A stretch of 64,000 nucleotides of DNA, taken from positions 8,048,678 through 8,112,677 of the forward strand of contig CM037874.1 in the NCBI GenBank assembly GCA_021292105.1, written 5' to 3'. A program made the position numbers and the translations under genes. Below are positions 11,514-25,200 of the stretch, in pieces. Within the stretch, counting starts at the first letter, position 1, and every line of letters begins with the position of its first letter. The DNA is from Anadara kagoshimensis (taxonomy: Eukaryota > Mollusca > Bivalvia > Arcoida > Arcidae). The notes beneath the pieces were generated by a model. It saw only the letters and a list, made by a program, of their open reading frames with translations. It was not told the origin of the DNA and did not search any database.

Positions 11514-12590
11514 TCAGTTTCTTTTTGGTGCAAAAATAAAATCTATAGCTTCTTTTTCATCAGGAGTTACTTCTGGATTCCATAGGTCAACCATTAGTAC
11601 TGCCCTTATTCCATTACCATCAGTGTCACATTTATCTACGCTACTGTATTTTACACTGTGTAAGAATGAGTCGTCAAATATCAAACATTTTCCACAATTC
11701 CATTCTCTTGTCTCTCCATTCACGGTTAACTTACAACTAGATGGCGTAATTAAACCTTAAAATATAAAAAAACAAAACTAATTTAAAACTTCCAATGGAG
11801 GTTATAAGAATATTCCCCAATTCCTTATTTTATAAAACAAAATGGTCAACTTTATAAGATTATGGTTAAAGGTCACCGGTCACCAAATTTATGAATTTTG
11901 TAATTTGCATTCCTATGGGTAGAGTTGTCAATATTGATGTGTCTGGTGGGTTTTCACACATTACAGTTACCTGTAATATACTAAAAACAAACCTGAACGA
12001 AGTTCTAATACTCGGTAATTTCCGACACCGCTCGTAACTTTCCGGCGACCTAATTGATGACGTACATGGTGTTAAGCTGCTGAGGAAAGACACATTACCT
12101 ATATATGTATCCATATGTAACATGTGGGTTTGTGTGCCATTTTGAAGGGTTTTAAAGTTTGATTTCAAGTCAAAATTATATATTTTGTGAAATTTTGATA
12201 TAATAATACCACAATGAACGATAAATTTTTTTTCTCACAAATTTAAGAACAAATTAAAGCCAAATTTACACAAGTCCCTTATGCAGCTTTCTACAAATTG
12301 AGTGAACATGGAAAACGCAAGAATAAAGTCGCATTTTCCAACAAACTCGCAAAATATTGTCAAAACTTGATACAAAATATACTGACCTAATAGGAAAAAA
12401 TATTTTTCATTCATCCATAAGTGAATTTAATTCTGTACATATAGCAATTTTTGAAGTTTTTAACAAAACAACTAATATAACCATGTCTTAATATAACCAT
12501 GTAAAAATGTATTTACATTAAGTACTTTTTTACACTTTTTTAGTATCTACTTTTTCTGCTTTTGTTTCTTATATTCACACATCTATCTAT

Positions 12591-12633
<43 letters not shown>

Positions 12634-15600
12634 TGTAATTACATTAATTACTTACTTACACTTTTTAGTATCTTCTTTTTCGGTTTTTGTTTATTATATT
12701 CCTATTTTCACACACCTATTTATTTATTTATCTATTTACATTAATTACATATTTACACCTTTTAGTATCTTCTTTTTCTGTTTTTGTTTCTTATATACCT
12801 ATATTCGCATGCCTATTTATTTACTTATTATTTGTGTATTTACTTACTTATTTATATATATATTTATTTATTTAATCGCTATTTATTTACATATTAATTA
12901 ATTATTTATTCTTGACTTTATTAGTTAAGTAAGCTCCTTATATGTTTTGTAATGTATTGTATCCAGGGAGACTGGTTAATATAAGAGTTTCACTCTTGTT
13001 CCGGAATCCCCTTTTTGTCTATTTGATGAAATGTTATTGTTCATGTATATATTTATTGAAATAAATATCGTTTAAACTAATATAACCATGTCAAAATTAT
13101 CCCTTCTGTACCTTCTTACTCGGAACAACTAAAAATATTATAATTATGTCATAGTTGGAATATTCATGATGAAATATGAAAAAATCCGAACAACAATGAC
13201 CTACCTGACCCTAAATACCCTGATGTAACTTTGAATGAGGCCCAATTGGTGTATAAACTTCGTCGAATTTTCCCAAAATTTCCGTATGTACAGATGAACT
13301 GAATAACTTTTTTTGTCATTTAAAAATATAATTTGGTTAGGTCAGTGCATTTAATATGCAATTTATTGATAGTTTAATGGAAACATTTTCAATTAAAAGA
13401 GATAAATGATGAAAACCATGTGCACTCAATTTATGGAAATACAGTAATTGCTTTGAATATATTGGGGCTATTTTTTATATTACGAAAAAAGTCAGGGAAA
13501 TAAGAGTGGTATAATCCTTTCAAACAATATAAATTATTATGAATGGATTCAGTCAAATAAAATAATTCATTTGAATAGATTTTAACAATTTTAATATTCA
13601 AAATTAATTTAATTCCGTAAGTCAGTCAGTTCACCAGTTCATATGTTTACACAAATCGAGACTTGTATGTCTCTTATTAAAATCAACTAATCTAATTTAA
13701 CATTTATTTTTTCAAACACATCTTTTCAGAATCCATCAAAAACGACAAATAACATTTACCGGGTATATCATAAAGATTTATACACACGTGTCAATTAATG
13801 TTGCAAATTGTAAGGTAAACCCTGTTGATTACAGGTGATAGATGTCTACTTCTAAACAGGATGTTGCTTGCCAATATAGCATATTGATAATCTCTTAATT
13901 ACTGGTATGTGAGGGGATGTAAATCACACTTTAACCGATATTAATTTATTGTGAAAAAAAATTAAAGAAAGTTTCCCTCGAATTTTTAAGCTGTTAGTTA
14001 GTCGGGTATAATCCCACTGGTATCACATTTTGATATGAGTTCTTTTCAGCTCATTAAAATTAGGCTTAATAAAATTATTAGTAGTAGTAAATGAACATTT
14101 TAAATATCTTTTTAAAAATTTATCATGGAAACACTGAAATTAAATCAAAGTTGAAGATTTAACAAAATGGGGATTGGAAATCTGACCAGTACTCTATCGA
14201 AAAAAAATTAAACAATATTCAATAAAAAATCTTACTCACCCACATAAACTCCAATTTCCATTATTATTATTAAATTTAACTTACTGCGAATAGGGAAGCT
14301 ATTGATTTTAATTAGAATTCGGAAATTGTTTACAAACGTTTTCATATTCAAGTAATACTGGGGTGAAATATTTGATTTCAGAGACAATAAGAAGTTATTT
14401 TTTAGACCTGTATTTTTATATTTTCGTTGTACAAAAATTCTACTCGAAAACGTGTTCTAATAATATATTGATTTTAACCTAAAAATAAAATAAAAATGGG
14501 ATAATTTCTGAAACAAATATGAATTAAAATCAATTTGAGGTAAATTAATAATATAGCTGTACTAGAGAAAAGAGAAAAAGCGACAGACTACAGAATCCGG
14601 TCAAAAGTGCTCGAAAATTATGTATGTTTTTTAATATACATATTAATATTGATATTTAATATTAATTCACCGAAATAAATAAATAAATAAATAAATAAAT
14701 TCAACAGAGAAGTTAAGATATTTAGAATGATATTAAATATTAATGAAAATAAATATGAATACTATTTTAAATAAAAACATGAAAATGTGTATTCTTTTTA
14801 TCAACTCGTTTTGATAGATAAAAATAAAAAGATAAATAAATACATTAGTTAATAAATAAATAAATAATGTAAAATTATGTTTTGTAATAGTATAAGTAAT
14901 GGTATATCATACTTAGAGCAAACAAGAATATAGTTATTATTTATTTATTTAATTAATTATTTATTTATTATGTTTATTTTTTATTTATTTTTTTATGCTG
15001 AAGGAAATTGAAATATCCAATATTAAAAATAAATAAATAATAAAAATGAGAAGTTACTACTGATAAATCTGGGTAATAAATACAGATCACTCTACAAGCT
15101 TTAGTTACTAGATAACTTGGATAACACCTTCTGCGTCACTTCCGGTTTTGGACCCTCTTACTACCAAAGGGAGATAACACCATTTTTCAACAGTTTTAGG
15201 ACTTTATTTTACGCTGTAACAAAAGATAGAAATGATTAAAAAATGTTATTTGTGGCTAAATCGACTTTTTATTATGTAATCTTTCGGAAAATAGTACTAA
15301 AAAAAATTTCGGTTTTTGGTGACCGGTGACCTTTAAGTTCAAACTTAACATGGGAATAAAAGTGTTTTTTGTTTCTACATTATCTGCACTAATGGAAGTA
15401 GTTCACTTTATAACATTAGTCTTGCATTCTTTAGAAATGGATCGACCTAATAAACAGATCTAAGAGTGGCAAAGTTTCACTATTTTCTGCGCATAAGGTG
15501 GTAAGTATAATAGATACAGGTATGATATAGTAGAGGCTTCAGATAAGAAAATAAAAGCGGAGTTCCAAGGAAACCAGACAAGATAGTAAAGTGCAAAATA

Positions 15601-16840
15601 TTAAATTAACATGCAAATAAAAAACATATTATACCCATATATAAAATGTCGCTACCACATCAATATTGTTGAAGTTTTTGTGATATGTTTTGATAAAATC
15701 AATGTTGCAGAGAAAAAGTTCTTGCTTTTGTGAATAAAGAATCAAAATGAAGCAGTCCATGTAAGGACTGAAGCAAAACATGTCATGTGTAAAAAGTCTC
15801 ATGTTTTTAACATTATAATACAAATGCACAGTCACAGGAATTAGTTAGGGTCATTTACTAAATTACTTATCAGGTCAATTAAGATTAATTCCTAGATTTT
15901 CACCATTTTTTCTTTTCAAAATTGGGGTGGGGGAAGGGAATTTTATTTTTCATTTTCAGATTTATAAGAAATAACGGATGATATGACAACAACAAAAAGT
16001 GCCTGAAAGAAATTTTATTAAAGAACATGACAAAAATAAACAAATAAAAAAATTTGGGGTGGACGGGGATGAAAATCTAGGAATTAATTTGATATGGCCT
16101 TACCAATTACTCCTACCTAAATGGCATCTTGATCTTACATTTGTTGGACCATAATGTTCAGTGATAAAAGTCTCTGGTTCAATTACGGAAAAGGCAACAT
16201 TGCTAAACACATTGTTTTTCATAACTGATGGTAACGATGAAACTAAATTAAATGTTACTGGACAGAGTTTACAGTTTGTTGTAATAATGCACCCTTGATT
16301 TATTAAATGACAAACACGCCATCTTCCATTTGGGGTGTCATTTAAAAGCCACTTGGCTTCTTCACTCTCATATAATTTTTCAAATTCTTCAAAAATACAA
16401 TTAAAATTTGTCTCGAGAATAGATTTATCATCCTTAAAATATTCTTTTTCAAACCACCAAGAAACTGATTCTGTTTCTAAAAGTCTAAATACTTCAGGCT
16501 TTTGTTCAGATCTAGATTTTTGTGAACTAGATTTATTTACATTTTTCACAATCTCTGTGTGAACTTCCTTCTTATCAATCAATGATTGTTCAATACGGAA
16601 TATGTTAATGTTTTGATGTAATTTCTGTAGCCGTTTTAATCTTATTTTGGCACTTGTCAATATTTCTCTGTAACGTGTGCATCTCGCACAGTCTGGATTT
16701 TTACATTTACTATAATAAATTGATGGATCATCTACGCGACTATTCTTAAATCTTTTAAACAACATAATCAAAAATGCGGATGGTATAACAACGGTTACAA
16801 TACATGAAGCGCACCACGCAAAATCAAAATCACTAAACAT
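11514..16840 (-). CDS. ASPHD2: ASPHD1/2-like membrane protein, aspartyl/asparaginyl beta-hydroxylase domain (two exons, complete)
   Basis: Exon 1 is 16840-16117 (724 nt) and exon 2 is 11755-11514 (242 nt), joined through a GT-AG intron in phase 1. The product is 321 residues. One membrane segment is at residues about 8-28, followed by a Cys cluster (CKNPDCARC, 46-54), as in vertebrate ASPHD proteins. The domain spans about 140-321: NQGCI, CPVTF, ITEHYGPTN, RCHLG, then CLIFDDSFLH and the C-terminal DFIFAPKR. By family knowledge His240 and His274 match the two iron-binding His of AspH, whose site lacks the usual Asp/Glu ligand, and Arg292 matches the 2-oxoglutarate-binding Arg. The substrate of ASPHD proteins is unknown to me. 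Likely a type II membrane protein. ASPHD1 versus ASPHD2 cannot be decided. It is head-to-head with DNAH10. Confidence 0.85.
12540..12900 (+). repeat. Three diverged tandem units rich in (TTTA)n
   Basis: Units begin near 12540, 12664 and 12760 with TTTTAGTATCT and a following TTTTTC-GTTTTTGTTT stretch, and each ends in a run of ATTT/TTTA (longest 12581-12634). The two open frames over it (12562-12744, 12687-12875) are strings of Ile/Leu/Tyr/Phe from the repeat and not proteins. Confidence 0.7.
14672..15036. repeat. AT-rich simple repeats (AAAT)n / (ATTT)n
   Basis: Tracts of AAAT at about 14676-14700 and 14853-14868 and of ATTT at about 14938-14992, inside the TTAA-flanked element. No other structure is visible. 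Confidence 0.7.
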
Positions 16841-17333
16841 TTCCTACTTTCACTTTCAACCTATGGGCGCGGACATGTTTGCTGTGTGTCGGTTAAGTCC
16901 GTCAACTTCCGCCACGAAATTACAAATAATAAAGATTATTATTGAGTATTTTTAGAAACAAATATCAAGATCATACGTGATTTATAAAAAAATCATTCAG
17001 AAATACAGTTTAGAAAAATTAAAAAATTATTCATTTTTTATGTCGAGATTGACGAGATGTTGTCAAGAGATACATGTGTAAACAATATGGCGACTGTTTG
17101 AAAACTTTGCAAAGTGCCCCTGCTTGTCTTATATTTTTAGTTGCAGGCACAAAATATCCCGTTTTTTGTAAAAACTAAAGGGAATCGTTAAGATTATTTG
17201 TTTTGGAATATTTTGAGTGGAAGTCGCTTATTATATATTTTGTGGTGGAATCGTTTCCCCACATTAGAACAGGTAGTTGCAAGGACCAAGGTGACACATA
17301 AAAGAGAATGCACTAGGATAAAGAACCAATAAA
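16841..17333. promoter_or_regulatory. Divergent promoter region between ASPHD and DNAH10
   Basis: The start codons of the two genes point away from each other 493 bp apart, so this interval must hold at least the proximal promoters or 5'UTRs of both. TGTAAACAA at 17077-17085 is a perfect forkhead-type site; FOXJ1, which drives motile-cilia genes, recognises this core. Overlapping it, AATATGGCG (about 17083-17091) resembles a YY1 site. I looked for an RFX X-box and found no convincing one. No TATA box is obvious. Site calls are motif matches only. Confidence 0.5.
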
Positions 17334-19219
17334 ATGGATGATCCAAGGTTTGAATGGATCAAAGACCAAGTGAATTTGGCACTTAATATAAAAGAAAATG
17401 AAGTTTTCGATGATCTTTTGGAAAGAGATGACGGTCTTTATGAACGGCAACTTGGTAAATTTTTGAATGACACTCCTGAAGAAGAGGAATCTTCACTTTT
17501 ATTTTATAAGATTATCAGAGAAGAAGAGGAAGAAGTAGAAGTAGAATGTGGTATGATGATTATTTACTCCTCTCTTTCGTCTATAAGATATTGTAGCCTG
17601 AGTGAGGTGAAGAAGTGGATTTTTTAGTGTTTCCTCCTTCCTACCAGACTTTCTGGTCTGGTGGTAGAATGCTTTCACACTTGAGGGACAGGTTGGTTCT
17701 CAGCCAGAGCATTTTTTCTGATGTTTCCTCCCTCCTGTTCTTCAAGTTCTTCAAATGTGCCAAATGACACTGTAATCTCTTTTGTACAGTAGTTTGGATA
17801 TCATTCTGGTAAAATTTCTCTCAGTAAAATCCCTCCTGTTACAACAGATTTCATCATTCTACCAAGTGATCAACACCCCTAAATACATTTGTGCAAAAGT
17901 TTACATTGCCAATTTCAGAATAACATCATCTTTTTTGTATGAAAAACATGAATTGATATGATTTCATATCCAAATGAAATTATGGTTCCACACAAATTTT
18001 AGGGAGTATCATGTGACACAATGATGAACTCAATTGTACAGAAATTTGTAAAATATGCTAATAATGTGATTTTTCAACATATTTTTCAACATGTTTTTTG
18101 TAATATCCATTGTCTGGACAATTAGACATACAGGACATATGCATGTTCTGTGCTGTGTGATAACAAAAACTATTTACTAAGACTGAAAAACCGAGGTCCA
18201 ATGTGTCACTGCATTCTAAAGAAGCATCAGTAGTCTGAGTAGAATGTAGATGTCCAACAATTGTTTTGGGGAGACTCATATGTTCTCAGGACCCTACCTG
18301 AGAATGTTGGCACCTTTACATTCATTCTTACATGTACTTTACATGTATTTATTTTTTGGTATGTACTGGGTTAGGTTCTAGGTTTAATTGTTGATTCAGA
18401 GCTGCACCGTTTTGTACTGCTGAGAAATAAAATTAAAATTGTAAAAAAAGGAGTACCAGTAATTTACCTCTGGCCACTACAGATGATGATTATTACTTAT
18501 AAGTGACTTAACAAACAAAATGTGTAGTAAACAGCATATTAATTTTATTTAATATAATACAGAGCCTGAAATACCAGATATTGAAGAGGAGGAAGAAGCT
18601 GCAGAGGGAGAAGGAGGAGATCAACAAGGAGAAGGAGATGGAGCAGATGCTCCAGCTGAACAGCCACTCCCAGTATCCTCCCCAACGGGTACAGGTGATG
18701 ATGAAGAAAGTCAAAGAAAAGGTAGTGTTCCTTATGCAATTTTGGGGTTTTTAAAATTAATGTTCAATCGAGAAAATATGAAATATTTCATTTGGTTTGT
18801 TTGTGTGTGCCTTTAGCATTATATAATTTCATACAGCAATACCTAAATCATATTAGATTAACAACAAGATTTTTTTATTTGCAAAACAAGATATTAATAC
18901 ATTTATAGAAATTTTGGATGAAGCGCAAATGTCTCATACTATTCCTGGCTGAAAAGTGTCTTCAAAAAGACCAACTGATAGTATTTATAAATTTTGATAG
19001 AATAAAAACCTTACTCTATGTAATATTATTTTAGTATCTGGAAAAAAGAAGAGAAAGGGTAAAGATACACCATCAGATGAAAAAGCAGATGGAGCCACAG
19101 AGGACGGAAAGACCCCAGTTCCTGATGGTGAAAAATCAGAAGCAGGTGATGGTGGTGGTGAAGATGGTGATGGTGAAGGCCAGGGTGAAGACGGTGAAGA
19201 AAATAAAATGCCCAAAACC
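17334..19219 (+). CDS. DNAH10: DNAH10 exons 1-3: acidic N-terminal leader
   Basis: Exons 17334-17550, 18563-18721 and 19035-19219, codons about 1-187. Exon 1 encodes [12 protein letters not shown] and a Glu run. Exons 2-3 are low-complexity: Glu/Gly/Asp-rich with a short basic patch (GKKKRKGK) at the start of exon 3. Acidic, poorly conserved leaders are usual at the N-terminus of this heavy chain. The frame is supported by phase 1 junctions between exons 1-2 and 2-3 and phase 0 into exon 4. Exons 2 and 3 rest on splice signals and phase rather than on conserved motifs, so they are the least certain of this set. Confidence 0.8.
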
Positions 19220-22200
19220 GTAAGTGATTCAGATTTTTAAATGAATTGATCAAGTGAATGAATGGATGGATAAATAGTTAAATAGGTGGCAATGGCCCTG
19301 TTGTCCTATTACTTGATTTGATTACAAAATGTGATGGACTATACATCAATCATCACAGCTCTTGCAGGTGCCCAGGGCTTAGTTACATTTTCTACCATAA
19401 TAAACTTATTTCACCCACATTTAACTCTTATCTAAAATGATGAAAAAATCATTCTTTATATTGAGTGACTTTATCTAGCCAACATATGCTAAACTTCCCT
19501 TGCAGGGCTCTCTTTCTCTCTTGCTCTTATTTTAATGGGACCAGCACCCTTGCAATTAATATGAGAAAAAGGCAACATAATGGTCAAAATTGTTAAAAAG
19601 AAAACTTCCAAATATACTGGTTTTAGAGCTGAAATTTTCAAAATAGTGAAAATTGACAAAGTGACTGTGAAAAAAACAAGTAGATTTTGAGTTGTGAATT
19701 GGACAAAATATCGACCCAAAAATGACCCAGTAAGAGACCTGCCTTGTATGTATTCATGTTTCTTATCTGAGTTTTATATGTTAAACATGTACTTATTACA
19801 TTTTTCATCTTTTTCTTCCAGAAAATAGTCATACAGAAAGTGATGAAGACATATCTCTACATGTGTTATACACATTTACCAGAAGAAGTAGCAGAACAGG
19901 ACAGTGTATATTTCCTACGTAACACACAAGGAATGGTGCCATTACCAAATAGTCTAGAAGAGGCCAATGAGACACTACCAGCTTACTTTGAGATTGGTCT
20001 TCTTAATGGTCATTCTTTGGTCATGTTGGAACAAGTTATAACACAGGTATGTTAATACACAACATTTTAAAATCTAAACAGTAAAACCAGACTCTTTTTA
20101 ATTTTTTTCCCGTTTTTGAATGTATGGTAATAAAATTAAGTAATAACTAATAACCAACATCTACCCTTAGTATTTCTCATCAAATAATAATCAGGTCATA
20201 GTTCACATGTGGAAAGAATATGTCATCATGTAGCAAATATTCTAACATGACTTAAATGAATTAAAGCATTGAAATGAATGCAGTACATACTTTTTTCTCA
20301 AAAGTACATTTTACTATTTATTTGCAAAAGGGTTCATTGAAACAATACTGCTGTTGAAATTACCTCAGTTGAAATAACTTTATGAATGAAAATTATGCCA
20401 CAACCATTGTTCGTGACACCTAGAATAATGTTACAAAATAATGTTACAAGGTGAGTAGGGAAAACAATCAGTAAAACAGAACAGCCTTGATTATATTATT
20501 TGTTTTACTATGGTTGGCTTTCTTTAGGTTTCATATAATTTCTCAGGAAACTCAGGTTGTGTTGGAATCTATTTTTTTGTTTTAATTTACCTTGTCTCAA
20601 TTTCACAATGGGGTTCACCACTGTACCACATGATACCTTCTAACCTTTATGCGGAACACTGGATAAAGAATAGCATATTTTCCCACAAAAACAATGTCAT
20701 TCCAGGAATATGTGACGTTGATGTTCTCCAAAACATTCCGCGGCAAACCCTAATTTGGCAATTTTAATGACACTTCATATTATTATTATGATTGTAGTGA
20801 TGACCTTTCAGGAAAATTTGACAATTGATAGAGTAATTTGTGGTTTTGTACAATCAATAAATTTGTTTTTGTTTGCAGGTATTCATGCCATTGTTAGCTT
20901 ACAATCAGTATAGAAATGGAGATTCTGGAACAAGAGCTGTAAGTCGTACTGAGACACAGCTTACTCAGGAATCCATGAAAACAGATGCTAGTGAACCTGT
21001 TGAGGAAGAAGATGATAAGGTCAACGTAGCCGAGTCCAGAGCTAAGGCCTTGCTGCGTGATGAATTCCTTATCAGTATGCAAAAATTTTCATCTAGTATA
21101 AACAGAACAATTCAGCAGATAGAAGGTGAAGTTAGACTGGAAATACCAGAAACTGAATACAGTGATAATATTGATGAAGTACTCGGTGACAGTGAGGCCA
21201 TGGCCAATATCAGAGAAATATGCTCAGAATGGGCCAAGTTGATACGCGGAGCTCTTGAAGCTCAACTGAAAAAAGTACCTCAGGGTAAAGGACCTCTTGC
21301 TGAAATAGATTTCTGGAGAGAACGAAATGCTTCACTGAGTGCTCTTACTGAACAGTTAAAACTTCCAAAAGTGAAACACATGATTGATATTTATAGTAGA
21401 GTAGAAAATGACTTTGACGATATCCGTACTGAACTAAATAAATATTATGTTGAAGCAAAAGACAATGTTAGGTTCCTGTCAACTCTGGAAAGACATTTCA
21501 AAAATATTACCCATGGTGCAACATTCCAGGTTGTCATAGAAACCATTCCTTCCATGATGAATGCTCTCCGTATGGTTTGGATTATCTCACGTCACTACAA
21601 CAAAGATGAGAGAATGGTCCCGTTAATGGAGAGAATTGCTTGGGAGTTGGCTGAGAGAGTGGCCAAGGTTATCAATATAAGAACTATATTCAGGTATACT
21701 GTTTAACATTTTTAATTATTTATACAGTAATGCATGTCAAAACTACAGATTAAAGAGACTTAAAGTAAAGTTGTAGTTGAAACCAAATTGACTTGATATC
21801 CAGTTTGTGCAAATTTAATATTTTTTCGTTGGAGTTCAACTCTTTGCTACATATAGGTCCAGATATTCCGGCCTTTAGTTGAAATATATACACCCTATTT
21901 CATGTAATTAAGTTTTTGTGATATTTCATGCATTAGTTTTCAATGCTAAATGTTATTACAAGTATAAGAAAATCATTAACACAACAATGAAACATGTATT
22001 TATTTATTAATGTTTAAGGATTAAATTCAGACTTCATGATTACTTATAAATATCTCATTGACTTGCAGATTGACAAATCAAAAATAAGTAAATTTGCTGC
22101 CAGTTTTTTTTTTTTTTTTTTTTTTAAATCAAAGTCAAAACGTTAAACATCAAAATGATTCATTGCTTGCTATTTTTCAGTGAAGGAACAGAAGAAGTAA

Positions 22201-25200
22201 AACAAAGGACGGCAGAGGCAAAGAAAATGTTACAAGTTTGGTCTGACTCTTACTTTGAGGTCCGTGCCAAGATAGAAGCCTCAGGAAGAGATCAGAGATG
22301 GGAGTTTGACAGAACAAAATTGTTTGGAAGAACTAAATACATGACAGATATTTGTCAGAATTTATATGATGTAGCTCAGGTTAGTAACTTAGTCTGTTTA
22401 CTTTCGTGTAAATGTCTCTAAACTGGACATCAGCCATCTTTGTATGTTGTATGAACTATACTATTGAGTTTCTATTTAGAGTACAAGAAAAACTGTCTGA
22501 TAAACTGCAGAGTTGTTCAGAAAGATTGTACTGTACATGTATATATATAAAGATAGAGTTATTTAAATCACTTTTTAGATATCCTTGTCTAAAATAAAGA
22601 TTTTTAACACTGCAGCAGTAGTATCTTATGACTATTTCGTTTAAAACAAACTTTGAACTAACCTACTTTGATCATACTTTATGTGACTTTCTCATAGATT
22701 TACATGTAATTATTCATAGAATAAAAATTGACCTTTCTGTATCAAAAAAAATAATAAAATAAAATAAAATAAAAGAAATAAATAAATAATATTAAAGGTT
22801 AAGGCTTAATTTATATATTTTCTTTAAAAACTCATTTGGTGTGTCATAACCTTTATAATTAATTATAGATTCATTAAAGAGAAATACATGAATGATCTTG
22901 TTGGATATTTATAGTTAACATTATTTAGGTATTTTGTTTCTTAATTACAGGTTTTAGAAGAATTTCATAACATTTTTGGTCCGGAATTGAAAGCTGTAAC
23001 TGGTGAACCTAAAAGAATTGATGAAGTATCACAGAGAGTGGACGCCCTTGTAAAACCATTGGCAGAGGTACGTTGAAGTTGAATATTAGACTGGCCCCCT
23101 CTCCTCATATTCTGTCTTCCAACAATGAATGGAAAAAATCAGTCTCCTACCATTGAATGGAAAAAAACATTCTTCCACAAAGGAGAGGAACATTTCTGTA
23201 TTAGTTGTTTGATTTCATGTTAGGAAATTTAATTCTTTTTATTTCATATACATCAAACCTTGATTCACAACACCAGCAATAGGATACTGTTGTCTGGTAT
23301 TTTTGGATCTTTGTGTTCTTTCCTACTGGCGTACCAGTTTATAAGGGATACAGAGGTATTTCAAACTACCGTATTTAAAAACTCCAGGGGCCACTAACAA
23401 TTGTTCTACCTGTCTGTGAATGTTTGGTATACAAAATACACTGCAGGGTATTATAGCTGAATATGAACAAAAAATGAATTCTGAAAAAAATCATACAATG
23501 CGGGTGAGAATGACAAAAAATCTCACAAGCATGGGTTCAAAAGTGTAATGTCTGTATTTTTACTGTTACAGGTTAGCTTTGATCCTTTTGTGATGAGACA
23601 CAAGGCATCCTGGGAAAGTGTGATGAACACATTCTACAAACAAGTAGAGTCCATTGAAGGGGAGGCAAAGAAGTTTATCAACGACTCGTTCTTGGCTCTC
23701 AGATCAGCCGAAGGTGCCTTTGATATGTTACTGAACTTCAAACATATCCGATCCAGAGAAGCAATAAACGCTCTGATGATGCAGAAATTCCGAGACATTC
23801 TTGTACAGTATGAGAAAGAGGTAAATATGACAAATCGTAATACATTTATTGTCATAATGGACCATCAGTTTATTAAGTCTAATTGATTAACCCATTTTGA
23901 AGTGACAATATGATGATCAATTTGCAGAAGTGTGACATGAGTTATCTCCCTTAAATACATGTTGCATGTACGTTTAAAATGAAAATGTATCTTAATGAAA
24001 TAAATTGAACAAAAAAACCCTTTTAAAATTTGTTGTAGCATGTCCATGATATTGACACATTGTTGAAGATATATACAGACATCCTTAGAATAATAAATAT
24101 TGAACAGGGTTGGCTCCTCACAGTCTTACATGCAGTAATTTAACACGGCTGTATATGTATTGACATCTTATTTTACAAGAACATGTTATGTTTTAGGATT
24201 TAGTTTAATATTAATTTTTGAGCCAATATTAAGACCATGAATAATTTTCAATAACTTCTATTTCTGATAATTTTAATTTTTCTGTCTGTCATATAAAAAG
24301 GTAACACCTTTGGTATTTTTGTTTTATTTCTCTCATTTTTTCATTTTTAGGTGACAAATATGGATGAGTTGTTTCAGAAACATAAAGAAAATCCTCCTCT
24401 ACATAAAAATCACCCACCAGTCGCTGGATCAATATTCTGGGAACGATCACTATTTCATCGCATCAAACACACAATTATTCGCTTCCAGTCTATGGAGGAA
24501 ATGATGCAGAGCGAAATGGGAAAACATGTATGTACCATTATACATTTGTTGATCATGAAAAATTTATGTTGCACACTGTTGATCCTATTTTTGTTGCTGT
24601 TTTTGTTGTTTCTATGACTTATTTATGTAACTTTGAATTGGGTTCACGGCTGTACCACATGATACCTCCATTGGATATGGAATCATTTCAGTTAACAGTT
24701 TCCTGTAAAAAATAACATTATTACCATGTTAACATTTTCTAAAACATCCTGCACAAACGTTAAGGGGTGTTGATCACATGGCACAGCAGCAAACCCCATT
24801 GATGTTTGAAATGTTTCTTTATCTGTAGTGTATAATGTTATGTTAAGAAAGACTTTTTGTGTTAATTTTGAATTCATGTCTGCATCAAATTGCAAGTTTT
24901 TTAACATGTAACAACATTTGATATTAACCTACTGAGAGGACAGAATTTTACATCTTCATGTCCTAATATTTCCCTTATAGAGGAACATAATTTTCTTGAT
25001 GAAACAATTTAATTGAAGTTTTTTATGACGCCTTCAAACAGTTTCTTTAGAGCTTTTAAGTTAATAGAATGCTGGTTTTTCCCATTAAAATTGTTAGTAG
25101 CAGTTAAAATCAAACTTTCACTGATTGCATGTATTTGGGATGTATTTTGTTTCAACTTTTTTTAACATACACCCTAGCCTTACCTCTTTGGTTATTGCAT

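Larger units (their letters stand above)
11870..15332. mobile_element. 3.46-kb non-autonomous TTAA-flanked inverted-repeat transposon in the ASPHD intron
   Basis: The left end is TTAA (11866-11869) followed by AGGTCACCGGTCACCAAA. The right end, read on the other strand, is exactly the same 18 bases followed by TTAA (15333-15336). TTAA target-site duplication is the hallmark of piggyBac-type transposition. The interior is very AT-rich, contains (TTTA)n and (AAAT)n tracts, and has no open frame longer than about 100 codons, so it carries no transposase. The ends do not match a piggyBac terminus that I can recall, so the superfamily is inferred from the TTAA only. Confidence 0.7.

Noticed and set aside
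15629-15835. Minus-strand 68-codon frame in the ASPHD intron
   Set aside because: No recognisable motif, AT-rich composition, no splice context.
17040-17110. RFX X-box in the DNAH10 promoter
   Set aside because: GTTGTCAAGAGATAC resembles half of an X-box but the second half does not fit.
18508-19253. Minus-strand open frames of 64-76 codons
   Set aside because: They are shadows of the acidic, repetitive exons 2 and 3 of DNAH10 read on the other strand.
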